The notes beneath the pieces are model-generated. The model worked only from the letters and a program-made list of their open reading frames with translations. It was not told the DNA's origin and searched no databases. Position numbers and translations under genes: made by a program. Shown one piece after another: positions 23,152-31,359 of a stretch of 64,000 bases of DNA (its first letter is position 1; every line of letters begins with the position of its first letter). The stretch spans positions 1-64,000 of the forward strand of contig JASCOE010000010.1 in assembly GCA_029959285.1 (NCBI GenBank), in the 5' to 3' direction. This DNA is from Flavobacteriaceae bacterium PS02337. GTDB lineage: Bacteria > Bacteroidota > Bacteroidia > Flavobacteriales > Flavobacteriaceae.

Positions 23152-24144
23152 ATGAAAACAAATAATTATAACGGAGTGTTACAAGAAAAATTAAATACTG
23201 GTTTTAACGCGACCTCCACAACAAGTGATGTCAGTAAAGGAATAGACCTTACTGATAAAGTTGCTATCGTAACAGGTGGAAGTACTGGCATAGGATTAGA
23301 AACTGTAAAAACACTATCGGAAGCTGGAGCAACTGTTATCGTTCCGGCAAGAAACATTGAGAAAGCTAGACAGAATCTACAAAACATTAAAAATGTAGAA
23401 ATTGAAGAAATGGATCTAATAGATTCAGACTCAATTACAAGATTTACAGATAAATTTTTGGCATCAGGAAGACAGTTAGATTTGCTTATCAATAATGCAG
23501 GTATTATGTTCGTTCCACTTCGAAGAGATAAACGAGGTATAGAATCTCAGTTAGCAACTAATTATTTAGCTGTATTTCAATTAACTGCAAGCTTGATACC
23601 TGCACTAAAAAAAGCAAACGGTGCTAGAGTAGTAAACTTATCCTCACAAGGACACCAGTTTTCACCATTCAATTTTGAAGACCCAAATTTTGAAGAGAGA
23701 GAGTACGAGACTTTAGCAGCTTATGGTCAGTCTAAAACAGCTATAAATCTATTTTCACTTGAATTAGATAATCTTGCAAAATCATCCGGAATTAGAGCTT
23801 ACTCTGTTCACCCGGGAAATATTTGGGGAACTGAATTATTGAGAGAAGCACCGTTAGAAATGTTACAAAATTTCGGTTTTTATGATGAAAAAGGAAATCC
23901 AGTACAGGAAGTTATCGCATCTCTAAAAACAATTCCGCAAGGAGCTGCCACAACAATCTGGGCAGCTACAAGCCCACTTTTAAATAACATTGGTGGTGTT
24001 TATTGTGAAGATTCTAACATTGCAGAGTTAGCATTAGGACAAGAAATGGAAGCTGGTGTAAAACCTTATTCGCTAGACGAAACAAGTGCAAAACGCCTGT
24101 GGAAATTAACTCAGAAATTGACGGGAATTACTTTTGAGGTATAA
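23152..24144 (+). CDS. SDR-family oxidoreductase (retinol-dehydrogenase-like branch)
   Basis: A 330-residue short-chain dehydrogenase with an extra N-terminal 30 residues. DKVAIVTGGSTGIGLETVKTL is the cofactor site, LLINNAGIMFVPLRRDKRGIE the NNAG block, VVNLSSQGHQFSPFNFED and YGQSKTAINLF the catalytic Ser and Tyr-Lys pair, and YSVHPGNIWGTEL follows. This long form groups with the WWOX/retinol-dehydrogenase-like SDRs of bacteria. It starts 34 bases after the previous SDR and is likely co-transcribed with it. Confidence 0.9.
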   Translation: MKTNNYNGVLQEKLNTGFNATSTTSDVSKGIDLTDKVAIVTGGSTGIGLETVKTLSEAGATVIVPARNIEKARQNLQNIKNVEIEEMDLIDSDSITRFTDKFLASGRQLDLLINNAGIMFVPLRRDKRGIESQLATNYLAVFQLTASLIPALKKANGARVVNLSSQGHQFSPFNFEDPNFEEREYETLAAYGQSKTAINLFSLELDNLAKSSGIRAYSVHPGNIWGTELLREAPLEMLQNFGFYDEKGNPVQEVIASLKTIPQGAATTIWAATSPLLNNIGGVYCEDSNIAELALGQEMEAGVKPYSLDETSAKRLWKLTQKLTGITFEV

Positions 24145-24260
24145 TAATTTAAAGTATAGCTAACTTTCTAATTATCTACGATAAATAGAAAGTTAGCTTA
24201 AAAAATAGTAATACAAAAAATTAAAATTAAAAAAAATCATGAATAATCTAATAAAAAATT

Positions 24261-25241
24261 ATGAGTGGTAATCTAAGCCGAATTACAAAATTGATGTTTG
24301 TATTGGCATTGTTTTCAATCAGTATAAAAAGTATGGCACAACAAAAAAGTAGCGCATCAGAAACAACGTCTAATAGTATTAAATCAGAAAACAAACTACG
24401 AGATTTCTACCGTAGTTATGTAGCGGCAGCGAATTCACGTGATTTTGATGCCATTGCAGATGTTGTAGCAGAAGATGTAATGCTCAACGGTAAAATGGTA
24501 AAGCGTGAAGATATTATAGCACAATTTAAAATCCTGCTTAAAGCCATACCCGATTTTAAATGGAACCTTAAACAACTTGTCGTTGATGGTGAGGATATTG
24601 CTGCAAGGTTACGCGACTCAGGTACGCCAGAAGCAAACACATTTTTTGGGGATAATCCAAAAAGAAATACTGTAGAGTTTACAGAGTTTGGCTCTTACAA
24701 AGTTCGTAACGGGCTTTTTGTCGAAATGTGGTTTCTTATTGATGTTACAGCTATTGCAGAACAGTTTAAAATTAATACTCAGACAAAACAAGACCAACTG
24801 AAGACAACTTCAACTTCAAAAGTCGAAGAAGAACCAATTGAAGTAATCAACCGTTGGTTTTCTAGATTCAAAGCTGGAGCAACTGCTGAAGAACTAGCTA
24901 GTTTCTGGGCCGAAGATGCTGTGATGTGGATTCCTGGCGATACTAAAAATATACCTTGGGTTGGTAAAAGAGTAGGACGTGCTGATATTGCTGCTCATTA
25001 TAGAGTTTTATGGAAAAACATTAAGTCTGAAAGCCTCGTGATTTCTGATATACTATCAAAAGGAAACAGAGTAGTTGTTCTTGGTCATCTAAAGTCAACT
25101 TATTTAGGTAATAATAAACTTATAGATTCGGATTTTAGCATGAATATAGTTGTGGAGAATGGTCTAATAAAAAGTTACTATTTCCTTGAGGATTCTTTTG
25201 ATGTCGCAGAAAAAGTAAAAGGCACGAAGCCCAAATTATAA
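24261..25241 (+). CDS. Exported protein with two SnoaL/NTF2-like domains
   Basis: A 326-residue protein. The N-terminus is a signal peptide (ITKLMFVLALFSISIKSMAQ). Two NTF2-like domains follow: about residues 45-170 (ester-cyclase/SnoaL-like, FYRSYVAAANSRDFDAIADVVAEDVMLNG, and EFGSYKVRNGLFVEMWFL) and about 195-320 (EVINRWFSRFKAGATAEELASFWAEDAVMWIPG). The second resembles SnoaL proteins of unknown function. It is the last gene of the HxlR-controlled SDR-SDR group. Substrate and role unknown. Confidence 0.82.
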   Translation: MSGNLSRITKLMFVLALFSISIKSMAQQKSSASETTSNSIKSENKLRDFYRSYVAAANSRDFDAIADVVAEDVMLNGKMVKREDIIAQFKILLKAIPDFKWNLKQLVVDGEDIAARLRDSGTPEANTFFGDNPKRNTVEFTEFGSYKVRNGLFVEMWFLIDVTAIAEQFKINTQTKQDQLKTTSTSKVEEEPIEVINRWFSRFKAGATAEELASFWAEDAVMWIPGDTKNIPWVGKRVGRADIAAHYRVLWKNIKSESLVISDILSKGNRVVVLGHLKSTYLGNNKLIDSDFSMNIVVENGLIKSYYFLEDSFDVAEKVKGTKPKL

Positions 25242-25703
25242 TAAAATCTGAAATTATCAAAAATTCAGAATAACTAACAGCAAACGTATATCATATCAAG
25301 GGATTACCAAAATAAGGCTGATGGAAGTATATCAACTGATGTGCTTCTATCAGCTTTTATGGTCTTTCTTCAAAAAAAAATTCCTTATCTTCATAAGATG
25401 CTACCACCCGCTATTTATTACCCATGTAAAGACACCTAACCCTTATCAATACTATCTCACTTTCTTATATCGCTTCCTACTTGGGAATAACACAACAATC
25501 ATTTTACAAAATAAGAAAAAACATCTACTAGATATGCTTTTTACCATTTGGTAAATGGTATGTTGCTTCTAAAATAAACCTTTGTGTGAATTATTTAAAT
25601 AAATTATTTGAATGTTTCGCGTTATACAACAAATCAGCAATATCATAAAACTATTGCATCTATAATTATATTTAAGTTTAAATTTGTTTAAAACAATTAA
25701 AAT
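25242..25703 (+). other. AT-rich gap without a gene
   Basis: A 77-codon open frame (25321-25554) has no recognisable family and an unusual composition rich in Phe, Tyr and Leu; I take it as spurious. CATTTGGTAAATG near 25545-25557 is a short palindrome. Nothing else was seen. Confidence 0.4.
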
Positions 25704-26180
25704 ATGGTAGAATTGGAATTGTATAAAGAAAATCATTACTCTGATTTGAATTATACCTTAAATCAAGAACAAGCAAAATTTACTTATACGATTAATTATT
25801 GTATAAATGAAAGAAATGATTTAGAAGATAGAAATAAAACTATTGTGACGATTTTAGAAGATAAAACACCAGTTGGTTTTTTCATTCTAGATTTTGGTAA
25901 AGATAAATTTGAATTGAAAAATAATGATTCAGCAATTCTTTTAAGGTCACTTTCTGTTAATCCTAATACTCAAGGTAAAGGAATAGGGAAAAAATCAATG
26001 TCACAACTTAAAAACTTTATATCAGAAAATTTTAGCGATGTAAACGAAGTCTTGTTATCAGTGCATAAGAATAATCTATCTGCAAATAAATTATATTATT
26101 CTGTAGGATTTGTGAATGCTGAATTCGAAGTTTTGAGTCCTGCTGGTGAGGATTTAAGTGTGCTTTCACTTGCAATATAA
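25704..26180 (+). CDS. GNAT-family N-acetyltransferase
   Basis: A 158-residue GNAT protein. The acetyl-CoA-binding motif is in SLSVNPNTQGKGIGKKSMSQL (Q-x-x-G-x-G), with SVHKNNLSANKLYYSVGF as motif B. Acceptor is unknown. It is more AT-rich than its neighbours and stands alone between gene-free gaps, which suggests transfer from elsewhere. Confidence 0.88.
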   Translation: MVELELYKENHYSDLNYTLNQEQAKFTYTINYCINERNDLEDRNKTIVTILEDKTPVGFFILDFGKDKFELKNNDSAILLRSLSVNPNTQGKGIGKKSMSQLKNFISENFSDVNEVLLSVHKNNLSANKLYYSVGFVNAEFEVLSPAGEDLSVLSLAI

Positions 26181-26769
26181 GTATTCTAAAAGTTTCGAAC
26201 CTAAACTCGTCAGGACTTGATTTTGCTGAGGTTGTGCTTTTTCAAAATGCATTGTGCCATGATTCTGCCACAAAACTCAAGGTATTAAATTTTAATGATG
26301 GTTAATACTAAATGTGATCTTAAAAATTTATATACAATTTATTATAAATTTTTTTATTGCGAGTATGAAATCTAGTTACAATTATTTTATTGGTGGAGAA
26401 AGAGGTTGCGCTCTTTTTATGTCAATCCAACTAAATACAAGGGCTTCGGTATTAATTAAAAGAGGTCACCTATAGGGTCACTTAACTTTCAGCATAATAA
26501 ATCAATACCATCTCATAGATAATAAATAAACAATTGATGAGGTAATTTTAAAGTCAGAAATTAGTAGCATTAATGTTTTAATTAATTAAAGGTTCTAATT
26601 GAGAGTGTGTAATTTGATGTATCCTATAGTTAATTAAACCTAAATATTGTGGATTCATTATAATGCAGCCAATAAAGTACAGTCTCGTAAACACTCAGTT
26701 TAAATAAATGAAATATGCACGATTGTACCTGTTATTTATCTTATTTTGGTAAAGTACTGCGAAGCAAAA
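26181..26769. other. Gene-free region
   Basis: No gene recognised. GGTCACCTATAGGGTCAC at 26465-26482 contains the palindrome CCTATAGG between two GGTCAC repeats, of unknown meaning. Composition is AT-rich like the GNAT gene beside it. Confidence 0.4.
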
Positions 26770-26800
26770 AAATCCCTATTTCTTCTGGAAATAGGGATTT
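26770..26800 (-). terminator. Intrinsic terminator of the SDR gene
   Basis: AAATCCCTATTTC (26770-26782) pairs perfectly with GAAATAGGGATTT (26788-26800) around a five-base loop. On the minus strand the stem is followed by TTTTT, giving a standard terminator about 87 bases after the SDR stop. Confidence 0.85.
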
Positions 26801-26886
26801 GAAAAAAACTTCTGTTTAGATTTTTTTTAATAATCATTGAGCAACAATAATTCTTTTCTGTCATTACATTTTTTAGCTTCGTGGTT

Positions 26887-27645
26887 TTAAAAACCGTACA
26901 TACCACCCGAAACAGAAATTTGCTCTCCTGTAATCCAAGCAGCATCATCTGAAGCCAAAAATACTGCAGCTTTCGCAATATCTGCGGGCTGTCCTCTACG
27001 GCCAAGCGGTGTTTTTTCGATAAACATCTTTTCATATTCGCTGCCGACGGTAACGCCCGCGCTGGCTGCACCCTCGGTTTCCGTAGCACCCGGCAAAATA
27101 GAATTGATACGAACTTTTTTAACACCCAATTCCTTAGATAAAGCAATTGTGAAGGCATCAAGTGCAGCCTTAGTTGAAGAGTACAACGAGGCATTTTGCA
27201 GTGGAGATTTACTTGCACCAGAACTGATATTGATGATGTTCCCGCCCTTATCTCCAAAAAGTTTCAGAGCTGCCTGTATAGTCAGAATTGGCCCCAGCAC
27301 ATTAACGTTAAAACTTTGGTGGAAGTCTTCTGCAGAAATGAGTTCAATCGGGGCATATCCCTGAGATACAGCATTGTTTACTAAAATATCAAGCGTACCG
27401 AAAGCTTTCTCGATTTCTTTAAACAACCTGTTCACATCGGCTTCTTTTGATACATCTGCCTGTACCGCAATGGCTGTCCCGCCGTTATTGATGATTTCTT
27501 TTACTACTTTGTCGGCTTCTTCTTTGCTTGAAGCGTAATTTATAACAACCTTTGCACCTGCTGCTGCAAAGTGTTTAGCTATAGCTGCACCTATTCCTTT
27601 GGAAGCACCGGTAACTACTGCCACCTTGTTTTCTAATTTACTCAT
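26887..27645 (-). CDS. SDR-family oxidoreductase (FabG-like)
   Basis: A 252-residue classical SDR, closely related to the protein at 22362-23117 (both share KHFAAxGAKVVINYASSK and similar blocks). VAVVTGASKGIGAAIA is the cofactor site, NNAVSQGYAPIEL replaces NNAG with NNAV, and SLYSSTKAALDAFTIALSKE has the Tyr-Lys pair. The PG motif and C-terminal ITGEQISVSGGMYGF are present. It stands alone, ending at the terminator 26770-26800. The NNAV change at a usually conserved Gly is unusual. Confidence 0.93.
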   Translation of the reverse strand: MSKLENKVAVVTGASKGIGAAIAKHFAAAGAKVVINYASSKEEADKVVKEIINNGGTAIAVQADVSKEADVNRLFKEIEKAFGTLDILVNNAVSQGYAPIELISAEDFHQSFNVNVLGPILTIQAALKLFGDKGGNIINISSGASKSPLQNASLYSSTKAALDAFTIALSKELGVKKVRINSILPGATETEGAASAGVTVGSEYEKMFIEKTPLGRRGQPADIAKAAVFLASDDAAWITGEQISVSGGMYGF

Positions 27646-28093
27646 GATTTATACTATTAATTATATTTATGCCCTTCAACTTTTTTCCGTTCTAAAGACT
27701 GTACAAAGATGTAGTATCATTGCGACCTATAGATTGATATAGATCATTAAATGGAGATGATAAATGTCACCTCGAAGTGATGACTTAAATCAAAAAAATA
27801 TAGGAACTAATATAAAAATAGCTTTTTACGATAGAAGAGAAAATCAAAGATTCAGATTGTAAGAAAGTACACAATGAAATAAATTCAATTTTTGAATACT
27901 TTTCTTTATCAGGAAAAATATAAGTTGGTTTATGCCCAAAACTAGTCTAAACAATAGAAGTAATTGATAAATTACGATTAAAAGTCAGGAATTGGTCAGT
28001 CGGTTGTTTTTATATCAAGGGAAAAGAAAATCCCAGACGATTCATTTACCAATGTCATTTGTAATGATAACGAAGCCTGGAATAGGTAAAGGA
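27646..28093. other. Gap with a short unassigned frame
   Basis: A plus-strand stretch ending at 28089 reads GQSVVFISREKKIPDD and about 20 further residues before a stop, possibly the end of a lost gene. TCAC and GTGA half-sites around CTCGAA at 27767-27780 form a weak palindrome. No intact gene seen. Confidence 0.3.
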
Positions 28094-28678
28094 TCATTTT
28101 GATGCATTTTTTTTTATACGGCTCAAAGTTTCAGAAGATAAACCTAGATAAGAAGCAATCATGTTTTGCGGGAATCGCTGTAAAAAATGTGGATAATTCT
28201 TGACCAATTCCTCATAGCGCTCTTCAGCTGAGTAATTAATAGACTGCATTCTTTTTTGGGCTGAAATTGTGTTGTTTTGACTGATCACGTTTGACATCGC
28301 TGAAAAGGCTGGGATATGTTTAAGAAAATCCTCAATTTCGATGTTGGTTGATTGCAGAATCTCCAGTTCCTCCAGCGCTTCAATGTTAAAGCGACTAGGA
28401 GTTAGCAGATAAAAGCTTTCAAAATCTGTTAGCCACCAATTTTCCACAGACAATTTCAATATTTGTTCATTTCCTTTTTTATCCACTGTGAAGGTCTTAG
28501 CAGATCCTTTTACTATAAACCCTATATATTTGCATACATCTCCTTCCTGTAAAAAGTATTGACGTTTTCGAAGTTTTCTAGGTTTGAAATGTTCTGTCAA
28601 CAAATGCTTATCATCTTCTGATAACAGTTTGCCTGATATTTCTTGAATGTAATCGAAAAAAGCTTCAAAATTGGACAT
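28094..28678 (-). CDS. Crp/Fnr-family transcriptional regulator
   Basis: A 194-residue regulator with an N-terminal beta-roll (YFLQEGDVCKYIGFIVKGSAKTF, VENWWLTDFESF) and C-terminal HTH (NMIASYLGLSSETLSRIKK). It shares the WW motif and HTH of the regulator at 3808-4374. Effector unknown; cAMP contact residues are not visible. It is flanked by gene-free gaps on both sides. Members of this subgroup usually act on a neighbouring detoxification gene, and the SDR at 26887-27645 is the nearest candidate. Confidence 0.9.
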   Translation of the reverse strand: MSNFEAFFDYIQEISGKLLSEDDKHLLTEHFKPRKLRKRQYFLQEGDVCKYIGFIVKGSAKTFTVDKKGNEQILKLSVENWWLTDFESFYLLTPSRFNIEALEELEILQSTNIEIEDFLKHIPAFSAMSNVISQNNTISAQKRMQSINYSAEERYEELVKNYPHFLQRFPQNMIASYLGLSSETLSRIKKNASK

Positions 28679-28783
28679 TATAAAATTATATTACTGGATT
28701 TACAATTTACTGAATTTAAAAACAAATCTCATTATACAAATATAATATATTAAAGGATTGAACTATGGATAAATTTGCTATTA

Positions 28784-28870
28784 CAAAACCACTTATCGTT
28801 TTGAAAAGGCATGTAGTTTGTTAATAAAATAGCCTGCTAAAAACCATTGTTTTAGTAGGCTATTTGCTTT
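28784..28870 (+). ncRNA. Candidate small RNA with terminator
   Basis: A TAAATTTG box (28770-28777), matching the TAnnTTTG -7 element of Bacteroidota, is followed by a CAAAAC/GTTTTG hairpin (28784-28803) and a strong terminator hairpin (28827-28865). No coding frame lies in it. No clear -33 box was found, so this is a weak to moderate call. Alternatively only the hairpins are real and mark the end of a lost gene. Confidence 0.35.
28827..28865. terminator. Terminator hairpin 1 of three
   Basis: AAATAGCCTGCTAAAA (28827-28842) pairs with TTTTAGTAGGCTATTT (28850-28865), with one G-U pair. It lies in the gene-free gap upstream of the Crp/Fnr gene, so it does not end any recognised gene. Confidence 0.7.
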
Positions 28871-29134
28871 GTTGCAGTGTTCGTCTCTCTTTTATAATTT
28901 GATGAACATTTACTTCAAAAGCTATGGTGATTTTTGATTAAAAAAGATTGGTAAAATGTCCTGATTTATTTACGTATATTCTCTTATCCTCACAAATTAA
29001 ATTGGAGCAGGAAAACAGGAAAGAAAAAAAGAAAAAGATTTAAACCTTTTGTGCAACCATTCACATATATCATGTACTAAAGTTTTTATTGAAAAATTGA
29101 GAATAAATAGGTAAATATGTTCTACTTCTATAAT

Positions 29135-29164
29135 AAAAATCCTGAGATGTGTATCAGGATTTTT
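29135..29164. terminator. Terminator hairpin 2 of three
   Basis: AAAAATCCTGA (29135-29145) pairs perfectly with TCAGGATTTTT (29154-29164); A- and T-rich ends on both sides would allow function in either direction. Confidence 0.7.
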
Positions 29165-29222
29165 ATTGTTCACATGTTCTGTATCTTAGCTCATAGATCA
29201 TTTTCCATATATAGATCACAAC

Positions 29223-29251
29223 AAAAGCCACTCAAATCGAGTGGCTTTTTT
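29223..29251 (+). terminator. Terminator hairpin 3 of three
   Basis: AAAAGCCACTC (29223-29233) pairs perfectly with GAGTGGCTTTT (29239-29249), loop AAATC, then T-run to 29251. On the minus strand it could also end transcription from the FAD-dependent gene (stop at 29345), about 95 bases away. Confidence 0.75.
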
Positions 29252-29344
29252 GTTTTATATGAATTAAAAAATCTAAAATTTTAAATTGTCCGATAATTTT
29301 ATTTTGAGAAATCTTCGGGTATTTTTTTAAAATATAAAATTTAC

Positions 29345-31072
29345 TTAAATAATTACTTCTTTGTAGATGTCTTGAACAATTCGAAGGGAAGATGCTTCAC
29401 AAAAATCCAAACCTGAATAGTCAGGGTTAAAGCCTCCAATGTAAGGTACCGCCATTATATATATGGCTTCATTGTAGGCACCATACTGATCTATTATTTG
29501 AAAGTTATCATTAATAGCAATTCCAGAAACTTGTAGAGAATAACTACCATCAAGATTTTTTTCTACCAATGTATTTCCTGATTCTAATGCTTCAAATGCC
29601 ATTTCATTTGATTTAAATTTCAATTTAGCAGGACTTACAGCTTTCTGATGTAGTAGGGTTTTAAAGGGAAACTCTTCGTAGGATAAATGTGGTTGACCAA
29701 TGCAGTCAACAAAAGTGTTATAATATTCTGATTTTTGGTCTTGATTTTCATCAAGATACTTATAAATTATGCCTCCTCCATGCTGAGGTTCTACAGAGCT
29801 GTCCTGATTTACGGCTGTAATATCTAGAACTCCTGCATGGTGTAAAGCTAATAGTTCACTACAAGATTTCTGAGGCACGAATGCAATTACAATCGAAATT
29901 AATGGCATTAGCACTTTCTGAAGTCGTTGCATATCTTCTGCAGAAAGATATTTAGCGGGATGATTCATAGCAAAACTTAAAACCGCAAGCATTTCTTTCC
30001 AGTAAATCGATTCCTGTCTTTTTATAGATTTTTCTGCTTGAGCATATTCTGCTTTCAGCAACTGGAAAGGATCAAGTCGTTCCCTAAGTTCCATCATTTC
30101 TTCTACAAATTCTTCAATTGATAAGTCTTTGATGCGATTGTAAAAGTCTGGGTCTTTAGTACGAAAAATTTCCTTGAAATTGTTTTTAAACACAAAATCT
30201 AAAGATAAGAATCCATCATTTTCTTTACGATGCTCATCTATTTCTTCTCTGCTAAGTAAAGAGTCATTAGATAAATGAGAATCTTCTAAATGAAATCTAA
30301 CTGCAGGAAGCATTCCGCTTCTAGAATGTATCATTATTTTAAAATCAGAACTATCTTCTGCTTTTTCATAATGTAAGGAACCATTTTCGTCGTTAATAAA
30401 TGTGCCGTTACACCTTGCCAAAGTGCGTATAGCATCAATTGCCGTAAGAGAAGATCCTCTAACAGCTACGGCGTGATTTAGTTTTAATGCCAGTTTTGAT
30501 GGAGGATATGGTGCATCATAATAGCCTTTTACTTTACCCTCATATCGAATAGGCCAATTGTGTCCCGTGCATATTATGGCATAATCGTATTCTTCTTTTT
30601 CATTTTTAGTTACTATAGTAGCAGTTTTATTATCCTGATTGTAAATGATATCATTAACATTAGTTTGGTAACAAATTGTTGTTTTGATTCCTTTTATCGC
30701 TGCAATTTCTTGCAGTAGTTCAAATTGCGAAGAAAGATAATAACCGAATAAAATTCTCGGAAGTACTTTGTATTCATTGAACTTCTCAGGATTTATATTA
30801 AATCTTTCTAATAATTCTTTAGGAGCGCTCTGTAGCCATTCCTCAATTGTATTAACAATTTCTGGTATTTCATTATCAGATACATTCGTTACATGCTCGT
30901 CATTAGCGCCATCTTTACTGTATGGCATTCCAGCTCCAAGTAGGCTTTTCCTTTCATAAATAGTTATCTCGAGTTCTGTGCTACCATGTTCTATAAGCCT
31001 TTTATACATGAAAAGTCCGCTTGGTCCACCACCTAAAATGGCTACTCTCTTTTTGGTTTTATCGTACTTCAT
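29345..31072 (-). CDS. FAD/NAD(P)-binding protein
   Basis: A 575-residue protein with an N-terminal dinucleotide-binding motif RVAILGGGPSGLFMYKRLIE and the pattern of the FAD-NAD(P)-binding family (ERKSLLGAGMPYSKDGANDEHVTNVSDNE; later YDYAIICTGHNWP and VRGSSLTAIDAIRTLA). Such proteins resemble lysine/ornithine N-hydroxylase-like or HI0933-like flavoproteins, but the substrate is unknown. No signal peptide. It stands alone with a leader of about 280 bases to the next gene and no operon partner. Confidence 0.85.
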   Translation of the reverse strand: MKYDKTKKRVAILGGGPSGLFMYKRLIEHGSTELEITIYERKSLLGAGMPYSKDGANDEHVTNVSDNEIPEIVNTIEEWLQSAPKELLERFNINPEKFNEYKVLPRILFGYYLSSQFELLQEIAAIKGIKTTICYQTNVNDIIYNQDNKTATIVTKNEKEEYDYAIICTGHNWPIRYEGKVKGYYDAPYPPSKLALKLNHAVAVRGSSLTAIDAIRTLARCNGTFINDENGSLHYEKAEDSSDFKIMIHSRSGMLPAVRFHLEDSHLSNDSLLSREEIDEHRKENDGFLSLDFVFKNNFKEIFRTKDPDFYNRIKDLSIEEFVEEMMELRERLDPFQLLKAEYAQAEKSIKRQESIYWKEMLAVLSFAMNHPAKYLSAEDMQRLQKVLMPLISIVIAFVPQKSCSELLALHHAGVLDITAVNQDSSVEPQHGGGIIYKYLDENQDQKSEYYNTFVDCIGQPHLSYEEFPFKTLLHQKAVSPAKLKFKSNEMAFEALESGNTLVEKNLDGSYSLQVSGIAINDNFQIIDQYGAYNEAIYIMAVPYIGGFNPDYSGLDFCEASSLRIVQDIYKEVII

Positions 31073-31250
31073 CGCATTAATTTTAATCGAATTTAAAACT
31101 ATTTAATGGAGCATTCTTACAAGATTTTATGACTTCTCTTGTAAAATTTCACTATACAAACATATAATTGTTTTAAATATGGTAATTTATTCAAAAAAGA
31201 TTGGACTGTTTGCAGAAGACCGAATTGATACTTTAAATTGTAAAACCAAT

Positions 31251-31279
31251 AAGGGCCGTCTAAAAATTAGACAGCCCTT
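31251..31279 (-). terminator. Hairpin after the M16 peptidase gene
   Basis: AAGGGC-C-GTCTAA (31251-31263) pairs with TTAGAC-A-GCCCTT (31267-31279), one mismatch, loop AAA. It lies about 80 bases after the stop of the M16 gene, the last gene of the sigma/SusCD locus. The U-tract is poor. Confidence 0.6.
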
Positions 31280-31359
31280 AAAAACTAATTAAAATAAAAA
31301 ATAAAAAAATCGATAAGAACATTATACATCATATCTGGAAAGTGATGTATAAGAGATTC

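Larger units (their letters stand above)
28866..29344. other. Gene-free stretch with two further terminator hairpins
   Basis: Apart from the hairpins at 29135-29164 and 29223-29251 I see no coding frame with recognisable homology. It may hold small RNAs or the 3' ends of lost genes. Confidence 0.4.

Noticed and set aside
25321-25554. A 77-residue open frame as a gene
   Set aside because: No recognisable family, odd composition and AT-rich surroundings.
26736-27257. A 173-residue minus-strand frame overlapping the SDR gene
   Set aside because: It is a shifted frame of the SDR gene and contains its terminator; no family match.
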